Translations under genes and position numbers: made by a program | Notes under the pieces: model-generated | What the model was told of the DNA's origin: nothing | The model's input: the letters and a program-made list of their open reading frames with translations, nothing else | Database searches by the model: none | From: an uncultured Bacilli bacterium | GTDB taxonomy: Bacteria; Bacillota_I; Bacilli_A; RF39; UBA660 | Assembly: GCA_934149245.1 (NCBI GenBank) | Contig: CAKPER010000010.1 | Coordinates: 1 to 37,342 of the forward strand | Length of the DNA: 37,342 bases | Reading direction: 5' to 3' | Part shown: positions 16,417 through 24,643 of the stretch, one piece after another | Layout: every line of letters begins with the position of its first letter | Numbering within the stretch: position 1 is the first letter of the stretch

Positions 16417-17347
16417 TTTTATCACTCTCTTCCCTTTTATTTACTCCAACCATAACCATTTCCTCTGTTAAGTATTTTATTCTTTCTATAATTCTTTTTG
16501 CTTTTACTTTTTCCACTCCTTTTGTGGAAAAGACAAAATGTTCTTCTAATTCTTTTATGTTTAAATTTGAGGTAAAAAAAGTTACTAATCCTTCTTGCAT
16601 TCTATATTGCAATATAGTTCCTAATACCTCATCTCTTGACCATTCTGTCATTGTTTCGGCTCCAATATCATCAATCAATAATAACTCTATATTTTTTATG
16701 AATTTAAATTTGGTGTTATACTCTTCATTATCGCCAAATGATTGTTTTAAGCTTCTTAAAAACTCTGGATAATAAATTATTGCTACTTTATGGTCTTTTT
16801 TAGCTAATTCATTTAAACACGCTGATATAAGATAAGTTTTACCACATCCAAAATTTCCAGTTAAGTAAAGCCCCCTCATTCCTGCGTTGGGTTTATAATT
16901 ATCTAAAAAGCTTTTTAACCATTTTATTAATTCAAATCTATTAGCATCATCTAAATCAATATTTTTCATAGAAGCTTCTTTTATTTCTCTAGGTATTTCG
17001 AACAAATAAATATTTTTTTTATATTTGTTATGTTCTATTTCTTCTTTTTTATACCTACAAGGAACATAGTCAAATATTAAATTATTGCTTAGTTTTTCTG
17101 GAGAATAGATATAACCACAGTAAGAATTTTTACATTCATTAAGACCTTTGCATGTCTGGCAGTTTTGTTTTTCTTTGGTACATTCTTCTAATTTAGTTGT
17201 ATATTTCATTAAATATTTGTGGGAAAAGTCTAAGTTTGATATCAATTTATTAAACTGCTTATTTTTTAGAGCTTCATTGAAATCATGTTCAAGTTTAGTA
17301 TTATTCATATAATAATTATTTTTTATAATATTGGATATATCTTTCAT
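16406..17347 (-). CDS. dnaI: Primosomal protein DnaI, helicase loader ATPase
   Basis: AAA+ loader that places the replicative helicase on DNA, 313 residues. The N-terminal helicase-interaction domain has a Cys cluster (CTKEKQNCQTCKGLNECKNSYC, about residues 57-78) that likely binds zinc as in Bacillus DnaI. Walker A is GNFGCGKT (about 163-170) and Walker B is LLIDDIGAE (about 226-234). An Arg-rich sensor region closes the protein. The start is one base after the dnaB stop (TAATATG), indicating tight coupling. The dnaB-dnaI order matches Bacillus. Confidence 0.93.
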   Translation of the reverse strand: MKDISNIIKNNYYMNNTKLEHDFNEALKNKQFNKLISNLDFSHKYLMKYTTKLEECTKEKQNCQTCKGLNECKNSYCGYIYSPEKLSNNLIFDYVPCRYKKEEIEHNKYKKNIYLFEIPREIKEASMKNIDLDDANRFELIKWLKSFLDNYKPNAGMRGLYLTGNFGCGKTYLISACLNELAKKDHKVAIIYYPEFLRSLKQSFGDNEEYNTKFKFIKNIELLLIDDIGAETMTEWSRDEVLGTILQYRMQEGLVTFFTSNLNIKELEEHFVFSTKGVEKVKAKRIIERIKYLTEEMVMVGVNKREESDKNEK

Positions 17348-17348
17348 A

Positions 17349-18650
17349 TTATCTAAACTCCTTTAACAAGTCCTGCATTTCTTTTTGGCTTTCAACTGAC
17401 ACTTCTTGTTTTTTTATTTCTTTATTAAACCATTCTGGAATTTTTTCATCTTTTAATACTTTCTTTTTAGAACTTTGAGATTGTTTATTTTTATTGTATT
17501 TTTTATGTTCTTTTTCTGCCACTTTCATTGCCTCATCTACGGTTTCAATATTAAGTCTTTGCCATTGCCCAGCTATGGTTTCAGCGAGTGCTCTAGTTAA
17601 TTTGTTGTTATTTGTTTTGAGAATGTAATCAATTAAAACATTTACTACACCAGGCTTTAAACTATAATTTATGATTAAGTCTTCTGTTAGTTTTAGGTCT
17701 CTGTTAGTTGGTTCTGAGCCATTATTTTTACTTTTTAATAATTCATATGGGCTTATAGTTTCAAAAGTATATATCATCTTAGCTCTTTTAGAATTATCAC
17801 CGGTTGGTTTTTTTAAATATTCTGGCTGTTGATTGTATATTACACTTGGTAATAAGCCTTTATTTTCAAATTGATAATAATTTCGGCAATTTTTTCTAAA
17901 TTCGTCTTTATTGATTGTTCCTCTTTCATTTAATGATGTTGGAATAATATCTTTTATTTTCATTACATCTAAATCATACAGAAAAGATAATTCTAAGATT
18001 AATTCTTTGATTTCTTTAGTGAATACTTTATTTTTATCAATATTTGTAGGAGTTGATTCAATTAAGAATTCAAAATCAAAGTCTGTATTTATATTTAATT
18101 TTTGGATATTCTTCTTTCTAATATTATCATTAATAACTTCATAAGAGGTTAAAGGTACAGATTTGAAGACTTCAGAGAATGAGGCTGTTATATCCTCATA
18201 GCTTGATGTATTTATTCTAGGAATTTTAAAATAAGACTTTAAGTGCTGATACTCTTTTTTTCCAAGATTAGTATATAAAACAACATTCAATATAGGATGA
18301 TTGAAAAAATCATTAGCATTTATTGGAGAGTATAGCTGATATATATAGTTGTTAATATTTTCTTCTTTATAGAAAGTTTTTAGTAGCCCAATAGCCTCTA
18401 GTTTTTTTCTTGCTTCTACTATTTCTTCTAGTGATATATGCATATTGGTTATTAAATGATGATGTGTTAATTCTGTAGAAATGATTTCTGACTTATCTAA
18501 ATCGGACCACAATGAAAAATATAACATAATTGGTAATGAACCTATTACTGGTTGATATAACATTGTTAAAATTTTTCTTGCTTCTGTATCTATTATTGTT
18601 TTGTTTACAACTACATATGTATCTGCTGGCATTAGCTTATTGTCTTTCAT
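17349..18650 (-). CDS. dnaB: Replication initiation/membrane attachment protein DnaB (DnaD-domain family)
   Basis: Bacillus-type DnaB initiator, 433 residues, which acts with DnaD and DnaI to load helicase at origins. The winged-helix-like N-terminal part starts MPADTYVVVNKTIID. The C-terminal DDBH2 domain carries the family YxxxIxxxW-type motif as LAETIAGQW (about residue 355), followed by a Lys-rich helical tail. I choose the ATG at 18650 with GAGGAAAG upstream; a TTG at 18674 would extend it by eight residues. It is the first gene of dnaB-dnaI-orf-dnaE. This is not the replicative helicase, which carries the same name in E. coli. Confidence 0.88.
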   Translation of the reverse strand: MKDNKLMPADTYVVVNKTIIDTEARKILTMLYQPVIGSLPIMLYFSLWSDLDKSEIISTELTHHHLITNMHISLEEIVEARKKLEAIGLLKTFYKEENINNYIYQLYSPINANDFFNHPILNVVLYTNLGKKEYQHLKSYFKIPRINTSSYEDITASFSEVFKSVPLTSYEVINDNIRKKNIQKLNINTDFDFEFLIESTPTNIDKNKVFTKEIKELILELSFLYDLDVMKIKDIIPTSLNERGTINKDEFRKNCRNYYQFENKGLLPSVIYNQQPEYLKKPTGDNSKRAKMIYTFETISPYELLKSKNNGSEPTNRDLKLTEDLIINYSLKPGVVNVLIDYILKTNNNKLTRALAETIAGQWQRLNIETVDEAMKVAEKEHKKYNKNKQSQSSKKKVLKDEKIPEWFNKEIKKQEVSVESQKEMQDLLKEFR

Positions 18651-18675
18651 ATTCAACCACTTTCCTCTTACCAAT

Positions 18676-18704
18676 ATTTTATAATAAAAGTTATGAAAAG
18701 TAAA
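18676..18704 (-). promoter_or_regulatory. Possible dnaB promoter
   Basis: TTTACT (18699-18704), 17 bases, TAAAAT (18676-18681) on the minus strand, just upstream of the ribosome site. The implied leader is very short, and an overlapping TATTAT is an alternative -10. Confidence 0.4.
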
Positions 18705-18746
18705 GAAAATACCATCGACTAAACAATGATATTTGTTATAAGAGTG

Positions 18747-18944
18747 TTAATCTTCTTTTTCAACAACTATAGCTTGTGTTGGACAATAGTCGATGGCTTG
18801 TTTAACCATCTCTTCTTCGTCCTTTGTAATATTATCTTTAATACATGTAGCTAGACCATCATCGTTATATTCAAATATTTTAGAATCAGTTAATGAAATA
18901 CAAGAACCACATCCTATACAATTTTCGTTTACTTTAACCTTCAT
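18747..18944 (-). CDS. Single [4Fe-4S] ferredoxin
   Basis: Small electron carrier, 65 residues. Cluster ligands are CIGCGSC (Cys 9, 12 and 15) and the Cys of CPTQAI (Cys 54), as in Bacillus Fer. An additional Cys at 34 is probably not a ligand because the spacing is unlike a second cluster. The ribosome site GAAGG precedes the ATG. It is upstream of dnaB with a 96-base gap that holds a separate dnaB promoter, so a functional link with replication is not implied. Its redox partner is not in the window. Confidence 0.92.
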   Translation of the reverse strand: MKVKVNENCIGCGSCISLTDSKIFEYNDDGLATCIKDNITKDEEEMVKQAIDYCPTQAIVVEKED

Positions 18945-18969
18945 AATATATTACCTTCTTTCTGATTTA

Positions 18970-18998
18970 ATTATATTAAATATATTTTAAAAATGCAA
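18970..18998 (-). promoter_or_regulatory. Ferredoxin promoter
   Basis: TTGCAT (18993-18998), 17 bases, TATAAT (18970-18975) on the minus strand, placed about 20 bases before the ribosome site. Confidence 0.75.
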
Positions 18999-19062
18999 CA
19001 TAATATTAATTCTAATAAAATAAAAATTTTTATTTATACTATCATTTTTTATTAATATTTGT

Positions 19063-19068
19063 TAAAAT
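19063..19068 (+). promoter_or_regulatory. Possible -10 element for the DUF1292 gene
   Basis: TAAAAT with an upstream TGT extended -10; no good -35 box lies 17 bases upstream (TATCAT). It is divergent from the ferredoxin promoter. Confidence 0.35.
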
Positions 19069-19096
19069 AAGTTTATAGATAGAAGGAGGGTGGATA

Positions 19097-19342
19097 ATGA
19101 ATCCTGGAGATAAGTTTGAAGTAGTTGTTGATGGTGTTTTACAGAATGCAGAATTACTTAATGTTGTTACTATTAACGAAAAAGATTATGCTGTATATTA
19201 TATTGATAATGGTAATGAAAATTTTGATATTATGGCATCAGAAATAACATCAAATGACGATGGTAGCTATAAATTAAGTGATGTGAATGATGATAATGTA
19301 AGAAGAAAAATTATAAATTTTATTAATAAATCTTTAAATTAA
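19097..19342 (+). CDS. DUF1292 family protein
   Basis: Small acidic protein of 81 residues resembling the DUF1292 (YrzB-like) family, which is widespread in Bacillota with no established role. The family pattern is visible: an N-terminal beta segment, YAVYYIDNGNENFDIMASEI in the middle, then YKLSDVNDDNVRRKIINFI. A strong ribosome site AGAAGGAGG precedes the ATG. It is a single-gene unit between a divergent ferredoxin gene and a convergent aspS, closed by a bidirectional terminator. A second, more distant DUF1292-like protein is encoded at 28675-28962. Confidence 0.8.
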   Translation: MNPGDKFEVVVDGVLQNAELLNVVTINEKDYAVYYIDNGNENFDIMASEITSNDDGSYKLSDVNDDNVRRKIINFINKSLN

Positions 19343-19345
19343 GTA

Positions 19346-19376
19346 AAAAAGTTGACTAAATATTAATCAACTTTTT
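19346..19376. terminator. Bidirectional terminator between DUF1292 gene and aspS
   Basis: A 10-bp inverted repeat AAAAAGTTGA/TCAACTTTTT with an 11-base loop, A-rich on the left and T-rich on the right. It lies between the two convergent stop codons. Confidence 0.85.
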
Positions 19377-19379
19377 ATT

Positions 19380-21122
19380 TTATCTAATTTTTATATGTAA
19401 TTCTCTTAATTGTTGCTCAGTTACTTCTGATGGAGCATTCATTAAATTATCTTGACCACTAGCACTTGTAGGAAAAGCTTGAACTTCTCTTAAATTACTT
19501 ACATCATTTAATAGCATTATAATACGATCTATTCCTGGAGCCATTCCACCATGAGGTGGTGCTCCATATTGGAAAGCGTTATATAAAGAACCAAATTTTT
19601 TCTCTACTATCTCCTTAGAGTAACCAACTTTTTCAAAAGCCAACTCTAATAATTCTATATCATGATTTCTTAAAGCTCCACTTGACATTTCATAACCATT
19701 ACATACAAAATCGAATTGATAAGCTAAAATTTCATCTAGATTTCCGTCTTTAATAGCCTTAATTCCACCTTTGGGTAAACTAAAGGGATTATGACAAAAA
19801 TCATATTTTTTATCTTCTTCATTATACTCAAACATTGGAAAATCATTTATGATACAAAATTCAAATTTATTATCATCAATTAGACCAATTTTTTTACCTA
19901 AATATGTTCTTATTAAACCAGCAAATTTAGCAGCTGTTGCTTCTTTTCTATTAGCAATAAAGAATAATACACTATTAGCTTTCATAGAAGTTTCTTCAAT
20001 TAAATTCTTTCTTTCTTCTTCTGATAAAAATTTATCTATCGGTCCTTTCAATGTACCATCTTCTAGTAAGGTTATGTAACCTATTCCAGGCATACCAATT
20101 GTTTTAGCATAATCTACAATTTCATTGAACCAAGAATTAGAATTAGTACCTATATCATCAACTTTTATTGCTCTTATAATTGATTTTTTAAATGGTCCAA
20201 AGGTAGTATTTTCAAGAATTTTTGTAATATCTATTATTTCTAATGGATTTCTTAAATCTGGTTTATCTGTTCCATATTTTAGCATAGACTCTTTATATGA
20301 TATTCTTCTAAATGGTGGTTTTGATACCTCTTTATTTGAAAATTTTGTAAATGTATCATAAAATACTTTTTCTCCAATTTCATAAATATCGTTTTCTTCT
20401 ACAAAAGACATTTCGAAATCTAATTGATAAAATTCCATTGTTCTATCTGCTCTTGAATCTTCATCTCTAAAGCATGGAGCTATTTGATAATATTTATCTA
20501 CTCCTCCTGTCATTAATAATTCTTTATAAATTTGAGGAGCTTGAGGTAGAGCATAGAATTTTCCATGAAATTTTCTAGATGGAATTAGAAAGTCTCTAGC
20601 TCCTTCTGGAGATGAAGCACTTATAATTGGAGTTTGAACTTCTAAAAATCCTAATGAATCCATTTCATCTCTTAAAAACTTTAAAACTTTAGCTCTAAGA
20701 TTTATATTTTTTCTTACTTTTTTGTTCCTTAAATCTAAATATCTATATTTTAATCTTAATTCTTCTGATACCTCATGTGATGTTTTTATGTCAAAAGGTA
20801 AAACATGTTTTGATTTTCCTAGTATTTCAATATCTTGAACTAGTAATTCGATAGTTCCTGTTGTAAGATTAGCATTATAGTCATCTTCGTTTCTTTTTCT
20901 AATTATACCATTTACAGATATAGTAGATTCTTTAGTTAGATTGTCAAACATATGTTCATCATTGCTTACTAATTGAATTACTCCAGTTTCGTCTCTTAAA
21001 TCAACAAAGATTATTCCACCGTGGTCTCTTATGTTTTCTACCCAACCTGCTAATCTTAAGTTTTTATCTATATCTTGTTCTGTTGCTTTTCCACAATAAT
21101 TATTTCTATATTTATTTTCCAT
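19380..21122 (-). CDS. aspS: Aspartyl-tRNA synthetase
   Basis: Class II aminoacyl-tRNA synthetase of bacterial type, 580 residues. It has an N-terminal OB-fold anticodon domain (LAGWVENIRDHGGIIFVDLRD), motif 2 FRDEDSRADRTMEF (about residue 218), a bacterial GAD insertion in the middle, and motif 3 GMAPGIDRIIML near the C-terminus. It is the last gene of gatC-gatA-gatB-aspS and starts one base after the gatB stop. The shared operon and Asn-type T-box suggest a non-discriminating enzyme that also charges tRNA(Asn) with Asp; this is inference, since no asnS is visible in the window. Confidence 0.95.
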   Translation of the reverse strand: MENKYRNNYCGKATEQDIDKNLRLAGWVENIRDHGGIIFVDLRDETGVIQLVSNDEHMFDNLTKESTISVNGIIRKRNEDDYNANLTTGTIELLVQDIEILGKSKHVLPFDIKTSHEVSEELRLKYRYLDLRNKKVRKNINLRAKVLKFLRDEMDSLGFLEVQTPIISASSPEGARDFLIPSRKFHGKFYALPQAPQIYKELLMTGGVDKYYQIAPCFRDEDSRADRTMEFYQLDFEMSFVEENDIYEIGEKVFYDTFTKFSNKEVSKPPFRRISYKESMLKYGTDKPDLRNPLEIIDITKILENTTFGPFKKSIIRAIKVDDIGTNSNSWFNEIVDYAKTIGMPGIGYITLLEDGTLKGPIDKFLSEEERKNLIEETSMKANSVLFFIANRKEATAAKFAGLIRTYLGKKIGLIDDNKFEFCIINDFPMFEYNEEDKKYDFCHNPFSLPKGGIKAIKDGNLDEILAYQFDFVCNGYEMSSGALRNHDIELLELAFEKVGYSKEIVEKKFGSLYNAFQYGAPPHGGMAPGIDRIIMLLNDVSNLREVQAFPTSASGQDNLMNAPSEVTEQQLRELHIKIR

Positions 21123-21123
21123 A

Positions 21124-22581
21124 TTATCTTTTCTCCAATTCTTGCTTTAATAATTTTGAGGTTAATGCTGGATTGGCTTTTCCTCTTGTTTTTTTCATCA
21201 TCTGTCCTATAAAGTAATCTAATAATCTTGGTTGTTGTTTATATTGCTCTGTCTGAGTTGGATTTTCATCTATAATTTGTTCAATAATTGATATTAATTC
21301 CTTTTCGTCGGTTATTTGAGTAAGTCCTAAATCTTTGACTACTGTTTTTGGTTCTTTTTTATCCTCTATTACATGAACGAAGACGTCTTTACTTTGTTTA
21401 GAAGAAATTTTACCTGTTTCTATCATTTTTATTAAATCCACTAACATTTGAGGGGTTAAGTATATATCTTTTATTGATAAATCATATTTATTTAAATATC
21501 CTAAAATATTTGTCGTTAGCCAATTAGATGCTAGCTTAGGATTACAACCAAGTTTAAGAGTTTCTTCATAAAAATCAGCTGTTGTTTTTTCCTTTACGAT
21601 TATTTTAGCATCATATTCTGTTAGGCCATAAACGTTTATATATTTCTCTTTTCTAGCTGGTGCTAACTCTGGAATTTCTGATTTTATTTCTTCAAGCCAT
21701 TCTTTAGATAATTTAAATTTAGGAATATTTGGCTCTACAAAATACTTATAATCGATTGCATCTACTTTGCTACGCATATAAATTGTAGATAAAGTTTCTT
21801 CATCCCATCTTCTTGTTTGTTGTTCCATTTTATCGTATTCATTATCTTCTTTTAATTCAATTTGTCTTTGAATTTCGTAGTTAATAGCATCTCTTACGCC
21901 ACCAAAAGAATTAACATTTTTTATTTCTACTTTTGTTCCCCAATTTTCTTCTTTTGTCTCATCTAAATCAGCATCCATTATTGAAACGTTTACATCACAA
22001 CGAATTTGACCTTTTTTAGAATCAGCTTCTGATATACCAGAATATTGATAAATAGAACGCATTGTTTCCAAAAATGATACAGCTTCATCTGCACTATGAA
22101 AGTCAGGATACGTTACTAATTCTAGTAGTGGAACTCCTGCTCTATTATAATTTATCACTGATATATCGTCTAGATGATCCATAGATGCAGCATCTTCTTC
22201 AAGGTGGATGTTATTAATTCTTACTGTTTTTGTTCCATCTTTACATTCATATGTCAATTTTCCATAAATTCCAACTGGGGCAGGCTTAGTTTCTTGGGTT
22301 ATTTGAAATCCTTTTGGTAAGTCTGGATAGTAATAGTTTTTTCTTTCAAAATAAATATGCTCTGGTTGTTTACAATTTAATATTATACTCGCCATTAAGG
22401 CTTTTTTTACTGCTTCCTTATTTACTACTGGTAATGTTCCAGGAAAAGCCATATCTACTGGTCTGATGTTACAATTTGGTAAATCGTCATAAGAATTTTT
22501 GGCACTAGAGAATACTTTTGTGTTAGTTTCACTGATTTCACAGTGCATTTCTAGTCCTATTAAGGCTTTATACTTAGTCAT
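21124..22581 (-). CDS. gatB: Asp-tRNA(Asn)/Glu-tRNA(Gln) amidotransferase subunit B
   Basis: GatB, 485 residues, binds the misacylated tRNA and activates its side chain with ATP before amidation. Family features are the start YKALIGLEMHCEI, the cradle motif AFPGTLPVVN, HLEEDAASMDH, and GQIRCDVNVSI. The C-terminal YqeY-like tail domain ends KTRGKANPALTSKLLKQEL. The ATG overlaps the end of gatA by 8 bases, so it is coupled. Length is typical. Confidence 0.96.
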   Translation of the reverse strand: MTKYKALIGLEMHCEISETNTKVFSSAKNSYDDLPNCNIRPVDMAFPGTLPVVNKEAVKKALMASIILNCKQPEHIYFERKNYYYPDLPKGFQITQETKPAPVGIYGKLTYECKDGTKTVRINNIHLEEDAASMDHLDDISVINYNRAGVPLLELVTYPDFHSADEAVSFLETMRSIYQYSGISEADSKKGQIRCDVNVSIMDADLDETKEENWGTKVEIKNVNSFGGVRDAINYEIQRQIELKEDNEYDKMEQQTRRWDEETLSTIYMRSKVDAIDYKYFVEPNIPKFKLSKEWLEEIKSEIPELAPARKEKYINVYGLTEYDAKIIVKEKTTADFYEETLKLGCNPKLASNWLTTNILGYLNKYDLSIKDIYLTPQMLVDLIKMIETGKISSKQSKDVFVHVIEDKKEPKTVVKDLGLTQITDEKELISIIEQIIDENPTQTEQYKQQPRLLDYFIGQMMKKTRGKANPALTSKLLKQELEKR

Positions 22582-24037
22582 GTTTTACCTCCTTTGCTAT
22601 TTGATTTTTATATGGCATTTTACTTTCTAAAGCATTAGCTATATTTAAAACATTTATATCGTCATAACAATTTCCTGTTATGTTTAGGGCTACTGGTAAG
22701 TCATCTATAAATCCATTTGGAATTGTTATTGATGGAAATCCACCAAAGTTTCCTATTTGCAAATGTTCTTCTAAAGCTGCTGTATCTTTATCTAATATGT
22801 CTTTTGAACCATCTAAGTGTTTTGCAGGACCGCTTCCAACTGGTAATATTACAGCATCATATTTTTTAAATAAATTTTTCCAGGTATCTACTAGTAGTCT
22901 TCTTACTCTTTGGGCGTTATGGAAATATCTTTCTTTATTTTGAGCTTGTAGGACATATGATCCTATTACAAATCTTCTTTTTATTAAAGGTGAAAATCCT
23001 TTTGTACGATAATCTTTCATCATTTCATCCCATTTTTTTCCTTGGCCACGAGGTCCAAAAATAAATCCCGTTAAATTTGACATGTTTGATGTTGCTTCTG
23101 CACATGATATTACAACATAAACTGATGCTAAAGCATTTAATAAAGTTTTATCAACAGATACTTCTTCAACACTCATACCTAATTCTTCACATAATTTTAG
23201 AGATTTTTGAAAGTTTTCTAAATGTTGTTTTAATTCATCGCTTGCGTTTTCATACATTGATATATCGCATAATTCTTTGATATAGCATAATTTTTTCCCT
23301 TTTACGTTGTTATCTATAGAGTCTGCTAAATTTATATCTTTTGAATCCCAACTAGTCATATCATAAGGATCTATTCCCTTCATGTTGTCAACTACGATAG
23401 CTGCATCTTTGACATTTCTAGTTAAAACTCCACAGTGATCCAAAGAAGAAGCAAATGGGAATAGACCATATCTTGAAATCATTCCATATGTTGGTTTATA
23501 GCCAACTATTCCACAATAAGCTGCTGGTTTTCTAATTGAATCCCCTGTATCAGAACCTGTAGCATATGGATATACACCTGCTGCTACTGCTGCTGCTGAT
23601 CCTGAAGATGAACCTGCACACATTCTTTTAGGATCCCATGGATTTTTTACAACACCAGTATGTCCTGTAGTTCCTGTGCCACCCATACCAAATTCATCTA
23701 ATACTGTTTTATTTACTGGTACTGCACCTGCTTTGTTTAAATTCTCAATAGCTGTTGCATTAAAAAATGGAATATAATCTTTTAATGTATTTGATGAGCC
23801 TGTACTTAATATACCTTTAGTGCTGTAATTATCTTTTATACCATAAGGAATTCCAGACAATAAATTATCTGTTATTTTAGTTGGTTTTGCCTCATCTAAT
23901 ATAGTTACAAAAGCGTTATACTTTTCTTGAATTTTGTGAGAAAGAGCTAATGACTCTTTAATTAGTTCTTCACTTGTAACCTCTCCTGTTTTTAGAAGAT
24001 TATGTAATTCTTCTATACTTTTATTCATATACTTCAT
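22574..24037 (-). CDS. gatA: Asp-tRNA(Asn)/Glu-tRNA(Gln) amidotransferase subunit A
   Basis: GatA amidase, 487 residues, releases ammonia from Gln or Asn for GatB. The Ser-cisSer-Lys triad is visible: Lys in YGIKDN (about residue 66), Ser in the CAGSSSGSAAAVAAG signature (about 140), and Ser in SDTGDSIRKPA (about 163). The last motif has Asp where the common form is TGGS, right beside the nucleophile. The start ATG directly follows the gatC stop (TAAATG), with GGTGGTGGG upstream. Otherwise normal. Confidence 0.95.
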   Translation of the reverse strand: MKYMNKSIEELHNLLKTGEVTSEELIKESLALSHKIQEKYNAFVTILDEAKPTKITDNLLSGIPYGIKDNYSTKGILSTGSSNTLKDYIPFFNATAIENLNKAGAVPVNKTVLDEFGMGGTGTTGHTGVVKNPWDPKRMCAGSSSGSAAAVAAGVYPYATGSDTGDSIRKPAAYCGIVGYKPTYGMISRYGLFPFASSLDHCGVLTRNVKDAAIVVDNMKGIDPYDMTSWDSKDINLADSIDNNVKGKKLCYIKELCDISMYENASDELKQHLENFQKSLKLCEELGMSVEEVSVDKTLLNALASVYVVISCAEATSNMSNLTGFIFGPRGQGKKWDEMMKDYRTKGFSPLIKRRFVIGSYVLQAQNKERYFHNAQRVRRLLVDTWKNLFKKYDAVILPVGSGPAKHLDGSKDILDKDTAALEEHLQIGNFGGFPSITIPNGFIDDLPVALNITGNCYDDINVLNIANALESKMPYKNQIAKEVKHD

Positions 24038-24334
24038 TTATCCCACCACCTTTGGTACTGATACTTCTCGATCAGTTGCATCATCACAATTTGCAAGTAA
24101 ATCATCTATTGCTATAGAATCTTCTACTTTGTCTTCTCTTAGTTCAAATTCAAAATCGTCTAAACAATGTGTCATTGGTTCAACTTTTTCTATATTTGGT
24201 ATCTTGTTTATTAAATCAATATTCTGGTCTATTATTTCAAATTCATCTAAAGTATTTTTATTTTCTTCTTTAGTTAAGCCTATCATTAATTTATCTGCAT
24301 AATCATTTACCATTTCTTCTGTAAATTTACTCAT
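24038..24334 (-). CDS. gatC: Asp-tRNA(Asn)/Glu-tRNA(Gln) amidotransferase subunit C
   Basis: GatC, 98 residues, the small belt subunit that wraps and stabilises GatA-GatB. Assignment rests on its position before gatA and the usual size. An N-terminal helix with FTEEMVNDYADKLMIGLTKEE resembles the family start. The C-terminal part is divergent but keeps the acidic VEPMTHCLDDFEFELREDKV, like the family pattern of 'EPMxH...LREDxV'. It is the first gene of the operon, with GGAGGAGG upstream, and follows a T-box leader. Confidence 0.9.
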   Translation of the reverse strand: MSKFTEEMVNDYADKLMIGLTKEENKNTLDEFEIIDQNIDLINKIPNIEKVEPMTHCLDDFEFELREDKVEDSIAIDDLLANCDDATDREVSVPKVVG

Positions 24335-24350
24335 ATTATTCCTCCTCCAT

Positions 24351-24395
24351 AAAAAAAGTAGTAATTTGTCCCTAAAAATGGGACGAACTACTACT
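24351..24395 (-). terminator. T-box conditional terminator
   Basis: A long stem AGTAGTAGTT-GTCCC / GGGAC-AATTACTACT with one mismatch and a 7-base loop, followed by seven T's on the minus strand, directly before the gatC ribosome site. The T-box core upstream can form the competing antiterminator. Confidence 0.9.
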
Positions 24396-24597
24396 AATCC
24401 GCGGTACCACCCAAATTATCATAAAAATATTATGATCACTTGATAGGTATAACGGTCTAAATGCCGGTTTAAACTACTTATTTCATCTAAACAGCTCCAA
24501 AGTGTTTTTATAGTATGTATTATGTTAGCTTCCACCGTACCTAACTCGCTCTATAAAATTGATACTATAACATGTCTTCTTCATTGCTTTTGTGATT
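24351..24597 (-). promoter_or_regulatory. T-box leader of the gatCAB-aspS operon, probable Asn specifier
   Basis: The minus-strand leader contains the T-box core TGGGTGGTACCGCGG (24399-24413), the AATGAAGAAGACA start of stem I, the AG bulge (AGAGCGAG) and a GTTAG/CTAAC distal stem with GGTGGAAG. On the 3' side of stem I, AAA-AAC-ACTTTGGAGC follows the common spacing of GAA-codon-A...TGGAGC, giving AAC (24504-24506), an Asn codon. The operon's GatCAB and AspRS fit sensing of uncharged tRNA(Asn). A frame-shifted reading (ACA or CAC) cannot be excluded by eye. Confidence 0.9.
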
Positions 24598-24600
24598 AAA

Positions 24601-24629
24601 ATTATAGTATAGAAGAACTATTTTGTCAA
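24601..24629 (-). promoter_or_regulatory. gatCAB-aspS promoter
   Basis: A perfect consensus TTGACA (24624-24629), 17 bases, TATAAT (24601-24606) on the minus strand. It starts transcription a few bases before stem I of the T-box. Confidence 0.9.
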
Positions 24630-24643
24630 TATAGTTAATAAAT

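Noticed and set aside
18712..18740. AACAA/TTGTT repeat after the ferredoxin gene as a terminator
   Set aside because: The stem is only five weak pairs with no T-run.
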